A stretch of DNA of 64,000 nt from Halichondria panicea. Lineage: Eukaryota; Porifera; Demospongiae; Suberitida; Halichondriidae. Both the position numbers and the translations under genes were made by a program. Shown piece after piece: positions 24,744-37,275 of the stretch. The stretch lies in contig NC_087378.1 in assembly GCF_963675165.1 (NCBI RefSeq), forward strand, positions 1,106,001 to 1,170,000, read 5' to 3'. The notes under the pieces are model-generated. The model worked only from the letters and a program-made list of their open reading frames with translations, was not told the DNA's origin and made no database searches. Position 1 is the first letter of the stretch. Each line of letters begins with the position of its first letter.

Positions 24744-26307
24744 ATGGATTCTTCTGCATCTCCATTGGAACCTGCAATCAAAATGTCACAGGACGATGAA
24801 TTACAAGAAGATTTTTCAAGCAAATTGTTGTCAAAAATAAAGAGGTTCGTAAAACACAATACTAAATTGCTTCAATTAAATAATTCTCTCATTTGCTAGT
24901 GAGGCAATGTATGAGCTGCGTCGGCTACAACATCAACAACGACCTGTAACGGAATTCTGCAACAAGCAACAACTAGAGGAGTTCTTTTGCAAACGTTTAC
25001 CCCCTCCTCAACTAGATACAGCTTCTGCCGATGCCAGCAATGCTTCCCTGGTCTCCAATCGAGCAAAGCAACTCACAGCTTCTGCATCCAAGGCAAAAAA
25101 CTTCATGCCAGAAGGAATTCGTCTTGAGGTTAGAGGTCTCTTTGACCAACGGAGAGTAACAGAAACATTGGAGGGTCCTCTTCGAAATGAGATGGATCGT
25201 TTGCTTCAGCAAGGCCTTGAGAGGAGACAAAGAAGGGTTCAAGGTCGCCGCTCACGCTCTGGTGGGAACAGACATCGTGGAGATTCTTCACCTCGCCATG
25301 TTAGGCAGAATAGAAGACACATTCGATTCAATATTCCTGAGAATGGCCGGTATCCAATGCCTCAACGAGATCAAAGCCGAATTGTGGATACTTTGATGCA
25401 GAGTCCAGCTCTTAATTCCCTCAAACCTGAAGCACGAGAGGAAGTAGTTTCTGAAGTCAGGAATCTTGTTCAGCAGCAGTTGGTCACCTCTGCTTTGTCA
25501 GGGGAATTCCGAGGAGTTTTGGAGCTAAATATTCAGGTGAGAAATAACTTTTTTCTTAGTGAGTAATAATATTTAAGTAAACAAATTTTATATACAGCAA
25601 CAACTCAATCATTCTCAACAAGGGCTCTCTGGTGAGGACGCTGTTCGTTCCTTGCAACGAGGAAGGAGCTCTCCAAGGTAATACTATACACAGTGATATA
25701 CAGTTAACTAAACTGCATGACCTCTTGACCGGGTCACCATGGCTTGTATCGTTAAGTGTTACTTTAGCTGTGATATTGCTAAAAATACAGGCACAGTGAA
25801 GCAGAAAGATCTTCCAACTTGTCGAGAGGTGGTGATATGAGGGAGATTAGGGAGATGAAATCACAGCTGGACGAGCTGAAGCAGTTAATGAAGACAAGCT
25901 TTGAGCTCCAGTTAGACATACAGAGGTCCATCCGACAAGAAGTGGCTGCAGCCCTCTCTGCTTTCATTACTTCACAGCCTACTGGTGCTTGTCCTGTGCC
26001 CACTCTCAGTAAGTATATTTATAACCTCTTCATAATCATCATTTTAATATAATTATATCCTCGCAATACAGCCGTTCCCAGTGGCCATGCAAGTGTTGTT
26101 AAAACCACACCTTCATCTGTCCCTGTTGTGGAGTGTGGGAACTGTGTTATCTGCTCAGACGGTGCAATCGACTCTGTGGTCTACCGATGTGGGCACATGT
26201 GTATGTGCATGGCCTGCGGAATAGATCTCAAGTCCAAAGGAATGAAGTGCCCAGTTTGCCGATCTCCCATCACTGATGTGATTCGAGCTTATTCGAGCAT
26301 GCTATGA
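24744..26307 (+). CDS. RING-finger E3 ubiquitin ligase with NEURL-type RING
   Basis: About five exons from ATG 24744 (MDSSASPLEPAIKMSQDDEL). The middle is basic and helical with repeated R.V...L...FR/LRNEMDRLLQ-type segments (GLFDQRRVTETLEGPLRNEM; SALSGEFRGVLELNIQ). The C-terminal 50 residues are a C3HC4 RING: CGNCVICSDGAIDSVVYRCG, HMCMCMACG, KCPVCRSPITDVIRAYS. This RING resembles those of neuralized-type ligases (DTVIYTCGHMCLC, CPICRRPIKDII). No neuralized domain is present. Substrate unknown. Head-to-head with the CCDC172-like gene (287 bp between starts). Confidence 0.8.
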
Positions 26308-26470
26308 TTTGAACATTAATTTTTTTCTGTGGATATAATTATATTTGTGTAACTAGATAACTTGTCACAATGTCCCATTCATGGAATTGTTTTGCCTTAT
26401 ATACATAATAATTATATACAAAGAAGGTGGAGCTGGCATGCGCAAGCGCATATAAAATTATGTCAGCATT

Positions 26471-26983
26471 AGGCCACTCCAAGTGATACTCTGGTTTCTG
26501 GTCCACCGCCCGCATCAGATTTTATTCTATCTCATTATTATTTTTTTTTTTTTTTTTTTTTTAAGCCTTTATGGCGAAACGAGTAGGCAAGGTAAGTACA
26601 AACGGGTAGACAAACGGGTAGACAGATATAAATCGAAATCTAAGTAAGGTAAAGATATGAAGAACAAACTAGCATAATTATATAGTAAGTTTAGGTATGC
26701 CCATCAAGCACAGGTGATAGAGTTGGTGACCTGTGAATGAGCATGGAAGCATTCCCTCGCCAAAGGGCTATGCTGACTCTCCCAAAGAGGTGTTTAATGG
26801 TGTATTTCTACTACGCATGCGCAGAATGGTCCATGTGGTACAAAATAGTGTGATAATTATATTCATTTGCAAAATAATGAGATTCATAAGGCGAAATTGA
26901 TAAATGAGAAAAGCCGCCTGCCTGCATGTAATTAGAAAAACTTCAGGACCAGAAACCAGAGTGTCACTTGGATCGAGTGGCCT
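26471..26983. mobile_element. 513-bp MITE upstream of the first GPCR
   Basis: Terminal inverted repeats of about 35 bases: AGGCCACTCCAAGTGATACT at the left pairs with GTGTCACTTG...GAGTGGCCT at the right, and CTCTGGTTTCTGGTCC pairs with GGACCAGAAACCAGAG. It has an internal poly-T run and no ORF. It ends 87 bp before the GPCR start codon, so it may overlap that promoter. Confidence 0.8.
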
Positions 26984-27069
26984 TAACTGAAATAACTCGG
27001 TTGTATAGCTAGCTAGTTAAAGAGAGTTTGCAGTGTGCAGTCGAGTCAGTAGCCTAAGCTGGCTCTGAA

Positions 27070-30000
27070 ATGGATTTGTCAAGTGCTATTTTCCTAACTG
27101 TATTCTTGATTGGACAGGTGCGGAGTGACAGGGAACAAAAAAATTTCTATTGTTGCTCTGAAGTATGTAGCCTAGATTCTGGTGTGTGCGATCCTGTGCT
27201 GGATGATTTCTCGAAGGACTCCTCCACAGTTTTAATGTAAGTTTGCATTGCAACTGCACCATGATAACGATTATCATTTCTTGTGTATATAGGAAGCTAC
27301 GTTTTAAGCTAAAACTTTCAGATATCAATGCAAAGTATATGGACACAGTCAGTCTAAAAATTCGTGAATTTCTAGAGCCTCAAGACATCGCAGATTGGGA
27401 AATATTGGCTACATTTTATTCCAATACGTCTACATTTGAGAACCAGTATCCCTTGACTCAAAATGAAATCGAAGTTGAACCAGACTCTGCATCTGTAACA
27501 GTATATTTGCCCGGAGAATCCTACGAGCGAGTACAGTTTGGCTGGTTTTTCAGCCATATTTTAAAGCAAAAAACTTTGAGCCCTGAAGAACAAGCAGCTA
27601 AAATATCCAGAGTCACCGGATCTATTTCTGACATATCAGTCACAATTCTCAACAAAGGGGGCCTGGAGTGAGTATAAATTATGTACCATTCCCGTACGTT
27701 TATATATACATGTCAGTGGCGGATCCAGTGCAGGGCACAAGGGACATGTGCCCCCCTTTTCTGGCTCACAAAGTGGGTGTGGCTTAGAGCAGCAATCAAT
27801 TATTGCAGATGCAGAATAGCAGACGATCTCTAGTTGTACACTTTTGAAGCTGAAGAGCAAGATTCTGCTATCTTTTGCTACTATGTATGTCATACTGTCA
27901 TCAATCAATCCGTGATCAGAAAAGTTACACTGATTGGGCTTTAAAAAACTGTTGACCTTTTTTTTAGTAAATATTTTCTTCAAACTACCCCCCTTTTCAA
28001 AATTCCTCGATTCGCCCCTGCATGTATGGACAGATTGGATCTCTGTGCTGCATAGCCAAGAATGCAAAACACATCATGGATGTATTAAATTGTGAACTGT
28101 GCATCGTGCAATTCACACCCGTTTACATTACAATATGGCTTTAGAAAAGGAATTAATTTAATGGTATCGCATTTCGTTCTTAGAAATGTATAGCTCTAAT
28201 AAGCTTTGGATAATTGCATGTATGCAGATCAACCCTGTGGGCTTCCACAACACATGGCAATGCTCAAGGGAAGCAAGAACTAACTGGAGCTTCATTCAAA
28301 TCAAAAGTGCTGGCTATTGTCCCAAACAACGGTATAATTTATTGTCATTAACTAACACGGTGGTAAGTAAGTTTCTTTTTCCATAGGTTATGAAAAGAGG
28401 AACCATGACATTGTTAGAAGATCGGGTAAAAATAAGAGAAGTGGATGCAGTACGAGTAATGGAAAGTGTATGTGTAATGGTATCGGTAATCCAAACTGCA
28501 ATGGCGATGGAACTGACTCCACAACGCCGCCACCTCCAACTACCGTCCCCACAACGCCGCCACCTATAACTACCGTCCCCACAACGCCGCCACCTATAAC
28601 TACCGTCCCCACAACGCCGCCACCTCCAACTACTGTCCCCACAACGCCACCACCTATAACTACCGTCCCCACAACGCCGCCACCTCCAACTACTGTCCCC
28701 ATAACGCCACCACCTATAACTACCGTCCCCACAACGCCACCACCTATAACTACCGTCCCCACAACGCCACCACCTATAACTACCGTCTCCACAACGCCGC
28801 CACCTCCAACTACTGTCCCCACAACGTCACCACCTATAACTACTGTCCCCACAACGCCGCCACCTCCAACTACTGTCCCCACAACGCCACCACCTATAAC
28901 TACCGTCCCCACAACGCCACCACCTATAACTACCGTCCCCACAACGCCACCACCTATAACTACCGTCCCCACAACGCCACCACCTATAACTACTGTCCCC
29001 ACAACATCGCCACCTCCAACTACTGTCCCCAAAATGCCACCTACTGCACGGATTGACTCTGTAATTGTGTTTGTATTTTATACAGTGAAATGTTTATTGT
29101 CGTTCCCCTACAGGACGTGTTAGTAGCCAATGAAGTGATGGCATTGGAATCCGAAATTAGAGCATTAGTGAACCAGCTGGACAGCTCCGCAATTGATAGC
29201 ATACCTGCTATCAAAATGTTGTCAGATACTGTCAGCAATCTGCTGAGTCTTAAAACTAACACATTCATAGTACAGATAGATCAAAAAGTAAGTCTCACGT
29301 ATCCTTTGATTTATTAATATATATAAAATACAGCAATTTCTGGGAGGAATAGCAAGGCTATTTAATGGTATCAAGCAACTTAAAATTGCAGAGAGATCAT
29401 CTCCTGCCAGTCAACTACTTCAACTTCTTGACATTGTCACTCTGACACTATTCACTGAAGGCGTCACCAACAGTGGTAACCTCAGTAAGCTTTTTGTGTT
29501 ATCAGTATTTTGCACACTTGACTGTATGTATGCACTGTACAGGTGTTAATGTAACTACTGTCAATCTGCTTGATGGTATCTCTATAATCCCTGGAGTGGA
29601 AGTGAACGGGACATCAATTCAAGTCTCCTCTGATGTTATTGAGCAGGTTACTAATGAGAATTTAGGTAAGTTGCTCCAAGAGCAATTTTTAACAGTAATT
29701 TCACCATCTTTATTCAGTGCGGATGTCATCGATTTACTTCTCTGATTTGAGTGAAGTACTTGTGGACAAGTAAGTCATTGCATATATACAAACAATAATT
29801 ATTATGTTTCACACCACCACAGCGAAACCGCTGAACTACGACAGTCTTCTGTGATATCAACAGCTTTCTTGTGTGGGAGAAGAGTTTGTAACACAACGGC
29901 ACAGGCTTTGGAATTGGCGAAAATGCCATCAGTTGAGATTGTTTTAAAACACACTGTAAGTAACCTTACAATATTGTGTCAACATTAATTAGCACCTGAC

Positions 30001-32129
30001 CCCATTTCTCTCTTTTCTACATTGAAAGCTTAATTCAATTTTGCTAATTTTATAGACTGAAAGTGAAGAAACAGTTAACTGCTCATTCTGGGAGTTTAGG
30101 AAGTAAGTTGAAGTTGTAATGCCTATCGTTTACATCATACATTACCAGTAGTGGGGCTCAAGATCAATTGGATGGTTTCTGGAGTCAAGAAGGGTGCAAT
30201 AGAGTCGATGAAAAGTCTAACTCGTCTGTAACTGTGTGCCGCTGCAATCATCTGACACATTTTGCGATTCTGCTCAGTCCTAAACCCCCTCAGGTATACA
30301 TATACAATGCACAAGCTGAGCTTACCGTGTGTATGTCACTTGTATAGGTAAACAATGCTACAGGAATTGCACTTGGTGTCATTGGATACGTTGGTGTCTC
30401 AATTTCTATTGTTTGTCTTGCTGCAACTGCTCTGATATTCATCTGCTTTAGGTACGATATTATAATAGTTTGAAACTTCTACTATTCTATTCTTGCCCAC
30501 TATAATTATATAGGACACTTTGGAGTATGAGAAGCTACATTCACATACAGCTGTGCATTACAATTATCATCTCACAGTTGGTGTTTGTTACTGCAATAGA
30601 CAAGACAGGTTCTGAGGTATATCTCATGATTGTGTGTTTGTGTCGTAGCACACTAACCTATACAGAACAATTGCTATATTGATTGCAGTTTGGGCACTCT
30701 TTGTGTTACTGTATTTTATCCACTCAGGTTGGATGTGCAACAATTGCTGTTGTTCTTCATTATCTGTTTCTGGTTACCTTTATGTGGATGCTAATGGAAG
30801 GAGTGATATTGTACATAGTCCTGGTTAAAGTGTTTGTAAAATCAACACACAAGAAATATTACATCCTTGGGTTCACTTTGATCAGCTATGGTAGGTATTC
30901 TTGAGAAGCCATTTGTTTATGGAAATAATGTGCTACTCTGACGTGTGTTTTGACGCATAGTGATTCCTTCCTATCAGGGGCACCTCTATTCTATATGGGA
31001 ACAATTACTTTGCCATTGGGCTTCAGGAGTCCAAGTTGGGACTATGGCTACTCTACAGCGTGAGTTACCAAAGTCCTTCTATTACTACTCAAGTCATTCT
31101 TGTCTTTGTACGCAGGTGCTGGTTGCGGTATGATACACACTTCATTTGGGCGATTATTGCTCCAGTCATCGTTATAATAATGGTATGTGTTTACAGAGCC
31201 CTGTGTTTGAATTAAATTACGGTCTAATCAGTTATGGTAATGTTTATAGATCAACATTGGCTTCTTTTTAATGGCCATTGCAATCATGCATAAGCACGAC
31301 ATTCGTAACCAAGATCAAAAAGACAAAAAGGCAACCATAAAGTAAGTTTGATCATCGTGTAAATAATTATATATTGTTTGACGTTTATCTGTTCAGGCGA
31401 TGGCTGAAAGCAGCCGTTACTCTAACTGTTGTCATGGGTCTTACTTGGTTTTTGGGAGTGCTTGTGATTGGAGACAATCTCATAGCTGTGGCTTTTATTT
31501 TCACAATATTTGTCGCATTCCAGGTAATGTTTTACTGTGGTATTGACCACATCTTATAATTCTCAATTCCACTACAGGGGGTCATTATCTTTATTGTTCT
31601 AGTCCCACTCTCGAAACAGGTACGATAATTATGAGATTGAAATAGTGTATAAGTGTTCTCCTCAGGTTCGGAAAGCTTTCTTTATGTGGAGTCGTGATCG
31701 TGTTAATAGCTCATCCTTCCTCAGTTTGCACTTCGGGGACAAGCTGGAAACATGGATGGTGAGATGAACTTTTGTTGCATGCATAATTTGACTGTTTGAT
31801 TATTCTATGCAGTCTAAATCTAGAGACACTCAAGATCAGCTAGACACAGCAAAGAAGAACGATGTGAATGGTAAGCCACGGCCATGCAGGAGCACAGTGT
31901 AAAAGGGATTCAGTTGATTACAATGAAACTGTCAGTATGCTGATGACTATGTTTGCATGCAGGTACTCAATCTCACTATCAACTTGGGACATTCGACAGC
32001 AGTGGAAGTGGAAGCAATGTGTTGGAAAATCCAACCTATGATGACAGTACTTGTTCAGCACAAAATGGAGCCCCTGTTGACTGCAAAGATGTGTCACTAA
32101 ACTTAGAATCCTCATATTATAGAAATTAA
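27070..32129 (+). CDS. adhesion GPCR, copy 1, with Pro/Thr minisatellite stalk
   Basis: Signal peptide at the start (MDLSSAIFLTVFLIGQVRS), then a Cys-containing N-terminal region. Next is a mucin-like stalk of 17 repeats of TTPPP(P/I)TTVP, then a GAIN-like region. The GPS motif is clear: CSFWEFRK, GFWSQEGCNRV, CRCNHLTHFAILLS, predicting self-cleavage between L and T. Seven membrane segments follow (for example GIALGVIGYVGVSISIVC, VGCATIAVVLHYLFLVTFMW, RWLKAAVTLTVVMGLTWFLG) and a tail with ENPTYDD. About 20 small exons. Adhesion GPCRs sense matrix or cell contacts through a tethered agonist (family knowledge). Ligand and subfamily are not recognisable. A tandem paralogue follows at 32897. Confidence 0.85.
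27714..28020. mobile_element. non-autonomous DNA transposon in GPCR copy 1 intron
   Basis: Ends CAGTGGCGGATCCAG and CTCGATTCGCCCCTG form imperfect TIRs (CAGNGGCGRATC). The flanks share CATGT on both sides, a possible 5-bp target duplication. The corresponding intron of GPCR copy 2 (from 33487) lacks it. Confidence 0.6.
28521..29030. repeat. 30-bp coding minisatellite, 17 units
   Basis: Exactly 17 units of 30 bases (ACAACGCCGCCACCTCCAAC then TACCGTCCCC and variants), each coding TTPPP(P/I)TTVP. Two main unit types differ at CCTCCAAC versus CCTATAAC, plus synonymous CCG/CCA changes, in an interspersed order that suggests unequal exchange. It keeps the reading frame because the unit is a multiple of three. 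The antisense frame is also open but is only a shadow of the repeat. Confidence 0.95.
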
Positions 32130-32666
32130 CTCTAATCAACTCCACATCTCAACTCATGTGTAATGTATGTATATGTATATAATTATAATGTTTGTCTCAT
32201 GCTAAATCACAGTGTTTTTCATGCATGCAGGCTCAGATTTTTGGTTTTTAATTAACGGCATATAATTATAATCATTATTGTGCAAATCCACAAATCAAAA
32301 TCCAATATAGAGGTTTTATGCATGGGCTGTCACGAAAATGTTGGTCCGCCCTTGAAAAAAGTGGTCCTAGACAATGCTGGAGATCTGCAGTTGCATATCA
32401 CATCCACCAGCAACAGCTCTTACTTTTGGCCACTCATCTAGCACAACCAACTTCACCAAGGAATCGCTATGAAGAGCATCGACGCGCTCCATTGCACATT
32501 CACTCAGATCAAGCTGTTCTAATAATTATGATGAGCTTATGTATACATACATGGTGTGCACTAGTAATGACCCTAGGCTGCCATTATGCATAGCTCTAGT
32601 GCAACCACAAATATATAGCAAACCAAACTTTTCAGGGGGGGACCATATTTTTCAGTCCCTGGCCTA
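32130..32666. other. intergenic region between GPCR copies
   Basis: 3' UTR of copy 1 and upstream sequence of copy 2. A GC-richer block at 32320-32590 has no frame I trust. The family F palindrome follows at 32667. Confidence 0.4.
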
Positions 32667-32766
32667 GCCTCGATCCCAGGCCGAGTTTTTGCTTTTATAA
32701 CGGTTAGGCAAACAACTAGTTGCGCCTAACCGTTATAAAAGCAAAAACTCGGCCTGGGATCGAGGC
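32667..32766. mobile_element. perfect 43-bp-arm palindrome, family F
   Basis: Left arm starts GCCTCGATCCCAGGCCGAG and the right arm ends CTCGGCCTGGGATCGAGGC. The arms are identical over 43 bases around a 14-base loop (AAACAACTAGTTGC). CCTGGCC occurs on both sides (32658-32664 and 32769-32775), a possible target duplication. It lies about 130 bp before the start codon of GPCR copy 2. Confidence 0.85.
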
Positions 32767-32896
32767 TTCCTGGCCATAGGCCATTGATTGCTTGATTGCG
32801 CATGCGCATACCGGTGAGTAGTGTGGTCAGATGCTACATGAATTCATTAGCTGAGCTAGATGATCTGTATAGCGGAGCTTTTCACAGTGCTCTGAA

Positions 32897-35800
32897 ATGG
32901 ATTTTTCAAGTGCTATTTTCCTAACTGTGTTCCTGGTTGGACAGGTGCGGGGTTTCACGGAACAAAAATTCTTCTATTGTTGCTCTAAAGTATGTAGCCT
33001 AGATTCTGGTGTATGCGATCCTGTTCTGGATGATTTCTCGATGGACTCCTCCACAGTTTTAATGTAAGTTTGCATTGCAATATACACCATGCGGATAACG
33101 ATTATCATTTATTGTGTAGAAAGCTGCTTTTTAAGCTACAACTTTCAGATATCAATCCGAAGTATATGGACACTGTCAGTCTAAAAATTCGTCAATTTCA
33201 AGAACCTCAAGACGACAAAACAAATTGGAAAACATTGGCTACATTCCATTCCAATATGTCTACAACCGAGAAGAGAACTCAGAATGAGATTGAAGCAGAC
33301 TCTGGAACAGTAACAGTATACTTGCTCGGAGAATCCTATGAGCTAGTACAGTTTGGCTGGTTTTTCAGTCATTTAAAGCAAAATACTTTGAGCACCGAAG
33401 AACAAGAAACAAAATTGTCCAGAGTTAATGCATCTATTTCTGACATATCAGTTACAATTCTCAACAATAGAGGCTTCGAGTTAAAGTGAGCAAAAATATA
33501 TGTAGCATCTGCATGCATGCACGTATGTATAATTATAGCTGCACAATTAAACACAACCGTATGTTACGTCATACCAGTTCACATTACAATAACATAATAG
33601 CTCTGGTAGCTCTGATAGCTACTTAGAAAAGGAATTAATTACAAGGTATCAGCTCTACTAAGCTTATACTCAAGAATGTCACGTATGCAGGTCAACTTTG
33701 TGGACCTCCACTACTCATAATAATGCTCAAGAGCTAACTAGAGTTTCAAAAGTGCTGGCTCTTGGCTCCAACAACAGTAAATTGAAATATTGTCGTAAAT
33801 AACAATGCATATATATAATTATATATAGGTTTTGAAGAGAGGAACCATGACATTATTAGAAGGTCTGGTGAGAGCAATGAATGCACTGGCAGCCGGAGTA
33901 GGGGTAGGGGTTCAAGATCTAGATGCAGTGACAGAACTGACTCCGCAACAACACCTCCAGCTACTGACTCCACACAAACTACAACTGCACATGTTCCTTT
34001 GGTATACTTGTTTGTATTTTCTACAGTGCATGTAATGTTTTTGCCCCTATATACAGATTAAAAACGAGTTACTAGCCAATGAAGTGATAGCATTCGAATC
34101 CGAGATTAAGGCACTTGTAGACAAGAACAGCTCCACAATTAGTAGCACTATCAGTATGTTGTCAGCTACTGTCAGCAATCTGCTGAGTCTTGAAGCCGAC
34201 ACATCCATAGTAGAGTTAGATCAAGAGGTAAGCCTAAACATAATTATAATGATCATATTTTGATCTTATTATAATGTACTTTAAATACAGCAATTTCTGA
34301 GAGGAATAGCAAGCCTATTTAATGGTATCAAGGAACTTCCAATCGCAAAGAGATCATCTCCTGCCAGTCAACTACTTCAACTTCTTGATATTGTCACCCT
34401 GACACTATTCACTGAAGGCGTCACTAACAGTGGGAGCCTAAGTAAGCTTGTGTTATCAGTATTTTGCACACTTGACTGTATGTATGCACTGTATAGGTGT
34501 TAATGTAATTACTGTCAATCTGCTTGATGGTATCTCTATCCCTGGAGTGGAAGTGAACGGGACATCAATTCAAGTTTTTTTTGAGCAGGTTACTAATGAG
34601 AATTTAGGTATTAAAGTTGCTGCAAGAGCAATTTTTAACAGTAATTGCACCATTTTATTACTTCTTATTCAGTGCGGATGTCATCGATTTACTTCTCTGA
34701 TTTGAGTGAAGTACTTGTAGACAAGTAAGTCATTGCATACAAGCAATATAATTTAATTTTTGACCATCACAGCGAAACCGCTGAACTACTACAGTCTCCT
34801 GTGATATCAACAGCTTTCTTGTGTGGGAGAAGAGTTTGTAACACAACGGCACAGGCTTTGGAATTGGCGAAAATACCATCAGTTGAGATTGTTTTAAAAC
34901 ACACTGTAAGTAACCATACAACATGGTGTCAATACCTGACCCCATTTCCCTCTTTTCTACAAATTCAATTATTATTTTATAGGCTGAAAGTGAAGAAACA
35001 GTTAACTGCTCGTTCTGGGAGTTTAGGAAGTAAGTTGAACTTGTAATTCCCATCGTTCACATTGTACACAATATTTATTACCAGCGACAGTGCTCAAAAT
35101 CAAGTGGATGGTTTCTGGAGTCAGGAAGGGTGCAATAGAGTCGATGAAAAGTCTAACTCGTCTGTAACTGTGTGCCGCTGCAATCATCTGACACATTTTG
35201 CGATTCTGCTCAGTCCTAAACCCCCTCAGGTATCATATACAATGCACAAGCTGAGCTTACCATGTGTATGTCACTTGTATAGGTAAACAATGCTACAGGA
35301 ATTGCACTTGGTGTCATTGGATACGTTGGTGTTTCAATTTCTATTGTTTGTCTTGCTGCAACTGCTCTGATATTCATCTGCTTTAGGTACGGTATTATAA
35401 TAGTTTGAAACTTCTACTATTCTATTCTTTCCCAATAATTATACAGGACACTTTGGAGTATGAGAAGCTACATTCACATACAGCTGTGCATTACAATTAT
35501 CATCTCACAGTTGGTGTTTGTTACTGCAATAGACAAGACAGGTTCTGAGGTATATCTCATAATTGTGTGTTACTTTTTAGTACACTAACCTATACAGAAC
35601 AATCGCTATATATTGATTGCAGTTTGGGCACTCTTTGTGTTACTGTATTTTATCCACTCAGGTTGGATGTGCAACAATTGCTGTTGTTCTTCATTATCTG
35701 TTTCTGGTTACCTTTATGTGGATGCTAATGGAAGGAGTGATATTGTACATAGTCCTGGTTAAAGTGTTTGTAAAATCAACACACAAGAAATATTACATCC

Positions 35801-37067
35801 TTGGGTTCACTTTGATCAGCTATGGTAGGTATTCTTGAGAAGCCATTTGTTTATTGAAATAATGTGCTATTCAGACGTGTGTTTTGACGCATAGTGACTC
35901 CTTCCTATTAGGGGCACCTTTATTCTATATGGGAACAATTACTTTGCCATTGGGCTTCAGGAGTCCAAGTTGGGACTATGGGTACTCTACAGCGTGAGTT
36001 ACCAAAGTCCTTCTATTACTACTCAAGTAATTCTTGTCTTTGTACACACTCAGGTGCTGGTTGCGGTATGATACACACTTCATTTGGGCGATTATTGCTC
36101 CAGTCATCGTCATAATAATGGTATGTGTTTACGGGCCCTGTGTTTAAATTAAATTACAGTATCTAATCAGTTATGGTAATGTTTATAGATCAACATTGGC
36201 TTCTTTTTAATGGCCATTGCAATCATGCATAAGCATGACATTCGTAACCAAGACCAAAAAGACAAAAAGGCAACCATAAAGTAAGTTTAATCAGTAAATA
36301 ATTATTGTTTGACGTTTATCTGTCCTCAGGCGATGGCTGAAAGCAGCCGTTACTCTAACTGTTGTCATGGGTCTTACTTGGTTTATGGGAGTGCTTGTGA
36401 TTGGAGACAATCTCATAGCTGTGGCTTTTATTTTCACAATATTTGTCGCATTCCAGGTAATGTTTTACTGTGGTATTGACCGACCACACCATTACATAAT
36501 TCAATTCCACTACAGGGGGTAATTATCTTTATTGTTCTAGTCCCACTCTCGAAACAGGTATGATAATTATGAGATTGAAATAGTGTATAAGTGTTCTCCT
36601 CAGGTTCGAAAAGCTTTCTTTATGTGGAGTCGTGATCGTGTTAATAGCTCATCCTTCCTTAGTTTGCACTTTGGGGACAAGCTGGAAACATGGATGGTGA
36701 GAGATGAACTTTTGTTGCATGCATAACTTGATTGTTTGATTATTCTATGCAGTCTAAATCTAGAGATACTCTAGACACAGCAAAGAAGAACGATGTGAAT
36801 GGTAAGCCACGGCCAGGGAGCACAGTTAAATTGTACATTCAGTTGATGACTATATAATTATGTTTGCATGCAGGTACTCAATCTCACTATCAACTTGGGA
36901 CATTTGACAGCAGTGGAAGTGGAAGTCATGTCCTGGAAAATCCAACCTATGATAACAATAATTGTTCAACACAAAATGGAGCCCCCTGCAAAGATATGTC
37001 GCTAAACTTGGAATCCTCATATCAGCTTTTTGCTGCAAAGGAATTGAAATTTACTCCAACTGAATAA
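32897..37067 (+). CDS. adhesion GPCR, copy 2 (tandem paralogue)
   Basis: Same exon plan as copy 1: signal peptide MDFSSAIFLTVFLVGQV, N-terminal domain (MDTVSLKIRQFQEPQD), GPS (CSFWEFRK, CRCNHLTHFAILLS), 7TM and tail. The minisatellite stalk is absent; only one degenerate unit remains (SATTPPATDS) after a basic RSRGRGSRSR stretch. The 7TM half is nearly identical to copy 1 at DNA level, introns included; a 73-residue stretch (35617-35838) is identical to 30683-30904. The N-terminal half is clearly diverged. The C-terminus differs (ends FAAKELKFTPTE) because of changes near the last codons. Confidence 0.83.
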
Positions 37068-37275
37068 TAACTACACTCTGTGCATGTAATGTTAAGTTCA
37101 TCTCATGCTATTGCTTTTTCATGCATGTAAAAACCACATACTTTTGTTCGAGTCATTTTTATTTTGGGTTTTAAATTACTTAATTTTTCATTGTAAGTTT
37201 GTCGATCTCTACCCAAAGTGCAATCATGTAGAGTCATTCAAATCAAGATAGAGTGTTCAAATCATAATTATACAT

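Noticed and set aside
28388-29032. Long minus-strand frame rich in GTVVGGG through the minisatellite
   Set aside because: It is the antisense shadow of a 30-bp repeat; any frame without a stop in one unit stays open. The plus strand is in frame with the GPCR.
32318-32593. 91-codon frame between the GPCR copies
   Set aside because: No splice context, no family resemblance, and the other frames are equally composed; not supported as a gene.
36864-37067. Last exon of GPCR copy 2 as a separate small gene
   Set aside because: It continues the tail of copy 1 (GTQSHYQLGTFDSSGSGS) after a normal CAG acceptor.
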